From Sphingomonas sp. Leaf67 (GTDB lineage Bacteria; Pseudomonadota; Alphaproteobacteria; Sphingomonadales; Sphingomonadaceae): 64,000 nt of DNA. The position numbers and the translations under genes are program-made. The stretch covers positions 860,443-924,442 of the forward strand of contig NZ_LMLP01000001.1 in NCBI RefSeq assembly GCF_001421965.1. Direction: 5' to 3'. Below, one piece after another: positions 63,691 through 64,000 of the stretch; the first letter of the stretch is position 1; the number at the start of each line of letters is the position of its first letter. The notes beneath the pieces are model-generated. The model saw only the letters and a list, made by a program, of their open reading frames with translations. It ran no database searches and was not told the origin of the DNA.

Positions 63691-64000
63691 CTGTCAGGAA
63701 TTTCGTGTGCGGACGGGCATAACGGGAACGAAGGAGCCCCGATATGTCTCGACGCAAAGAGCCTGCGATACCGAATGATCTTCTGGATCAGCTGTTGGCC
63801 GGGGTGACGGCGCCGGCAATTCGCGCAACGGCTACGGTCGGAAGACGATCACGACTGATACGGGCAAGCTGGCGATCGACGTACCGCGCGACCGGCAGGC
63901 TAGCTTCGACCCGCAACTGATCGCCAAATACCAGCGGCGCTTCCCCGGCTTCGATGAGAAGATCGTGTCGATGTACGCGCGGGGCATGAGCACCCGGGAG
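63688..64000 (+). mobile_element. IS256-family insertion sequence, left end (continues past window)
   Basis: The sequence GGGCCTGTCAGGAATTTCGT at about 63685-63704, just before the transposase start, looks like a terminal inverted repeat of an IS256 (mutator-type) element. The right end lies outside the window, so the copy may be complete in length although its gene is damaged. The element interrupts the IS1-like remnant, so it arrived later. Confidence 0.6.
63744..64000 (+). pseudogene. IS256-family transposase, internally deleted and frameshifted, 3' part outside window
   Basis: It begins MSRRKEPAIPNDLLDQLLAG, the standard start of a large group of IS256-family transposases. After about 23 codons the sequence jumps to GNSRNGYGRKTITTDTGKLA, beginning at 63815, then IDVPRDRQASFDP and KIVSMYARGMSTRE. 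In intact relatives a few dozen residues separate these blocks. The second block is in a different frame (71 bp after the start), so the product is truncated. The catalytic DDE domain would lie beyond the window. Confidence 0.8.

Noticed and set aside
60158..63722. Long open frames in several phases across the CRISPR array
   Set aside because: They arise because a G+C-rich 61-bp unit without stop codons is repeated. Each translates to the same repeated peptide and none is a gene.
1..64000. tRNA, rRNA or riboswitch genes
   Set aside because: I looked through the intergenic stretches and saw no cloverleaf, rRNA segment or known riboswitch core. Small RNAs cannot be excluded by eye.

Overview
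The window is G+C-rich chromosomal DNA whose genes look like those of a sphingomonad-type alphaproteobacterium (Sphingomonas or a close relative). The pointers are the protein styles (sphingomonad-type TonB-dependent receptor, M1 peptidase tail, DUF6702, DUF4197), tight ATGA/GTGA stop-start overlaps, and short palindromic intergenic repeats. The assignment comes from recognising families by eye; no database was searched.

Bases 1-20750 are ordinary chromosome. They hold an M1 peptidase tail with a DUF6702 protein, a small thioredoxin-like protein, a TPR/TonB-C protein, and a PhoP/PhoQ-like two-component pair divergent from an exported OB-fold-like protein. Then come an Hsp70-like ATPase, a trehalase, a fumarylacetoacetate-hydrolase-family enzyme, a hemerythrin-domain protein and purA. 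A minus-strand run follows (yihY-fabI-GNAT-aroC), then a DnaJ-like co-chaperone, a DUF4197 lipoprotein and a Baeyer-Villiger-type flavin monooxygenase.

Bases 20750-38570 form a catabolic island that I read as acquisition of D-amino acids and murein pieces. It contains a TonB-dependent receptor with a two-component-propeller/GGDEF regulator, then in the opposite direction a penicillin-acylase-family hydrolase, an N-acyl-D-amino-acid deacylase, DgcN, DgcA, a dicarboxylate/amino-acid symporter and a DgcR-like LysR regulator. A serine hydrolase and an AmpG-like MFS permease follow on the other strand. DgcN and DgcA are known to convert D-Glu through N-acetyl-D-Glu to N-acetyl-L-Glu.

Bases 38650-63430 are a defence island with an unusual layout. 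A complete type I-E CRISPR-Cas system (cas3, cas8e, cse2, cas7e, cas5e, cas6e, cas1, cas2, and an array of 54 near-perfect repeats plus one degenerate terminal repeat) is split between cas3 and cas8e by a class-1-like DISARM module (drmD-drmMI-drmA-drmB). cas3 is divergent from drmD. The DISARM genes overlap by 4 bp each and point into the Cascade operon. The usual drmC (phospholipase-D-like) gene is absent. In its place is a roughly 490-bp non-coding stretch with a lone, partly degenerate copy of the CRISPR repeat about 100 bp before cas8e and an 8-bp inverted repeat next to the cas8e start. The array ends in a broken repeat abutting an IS1-family-like transposase remnant, followed by the left end of an IS256-family element whose transposase gene carries an internal deletion.
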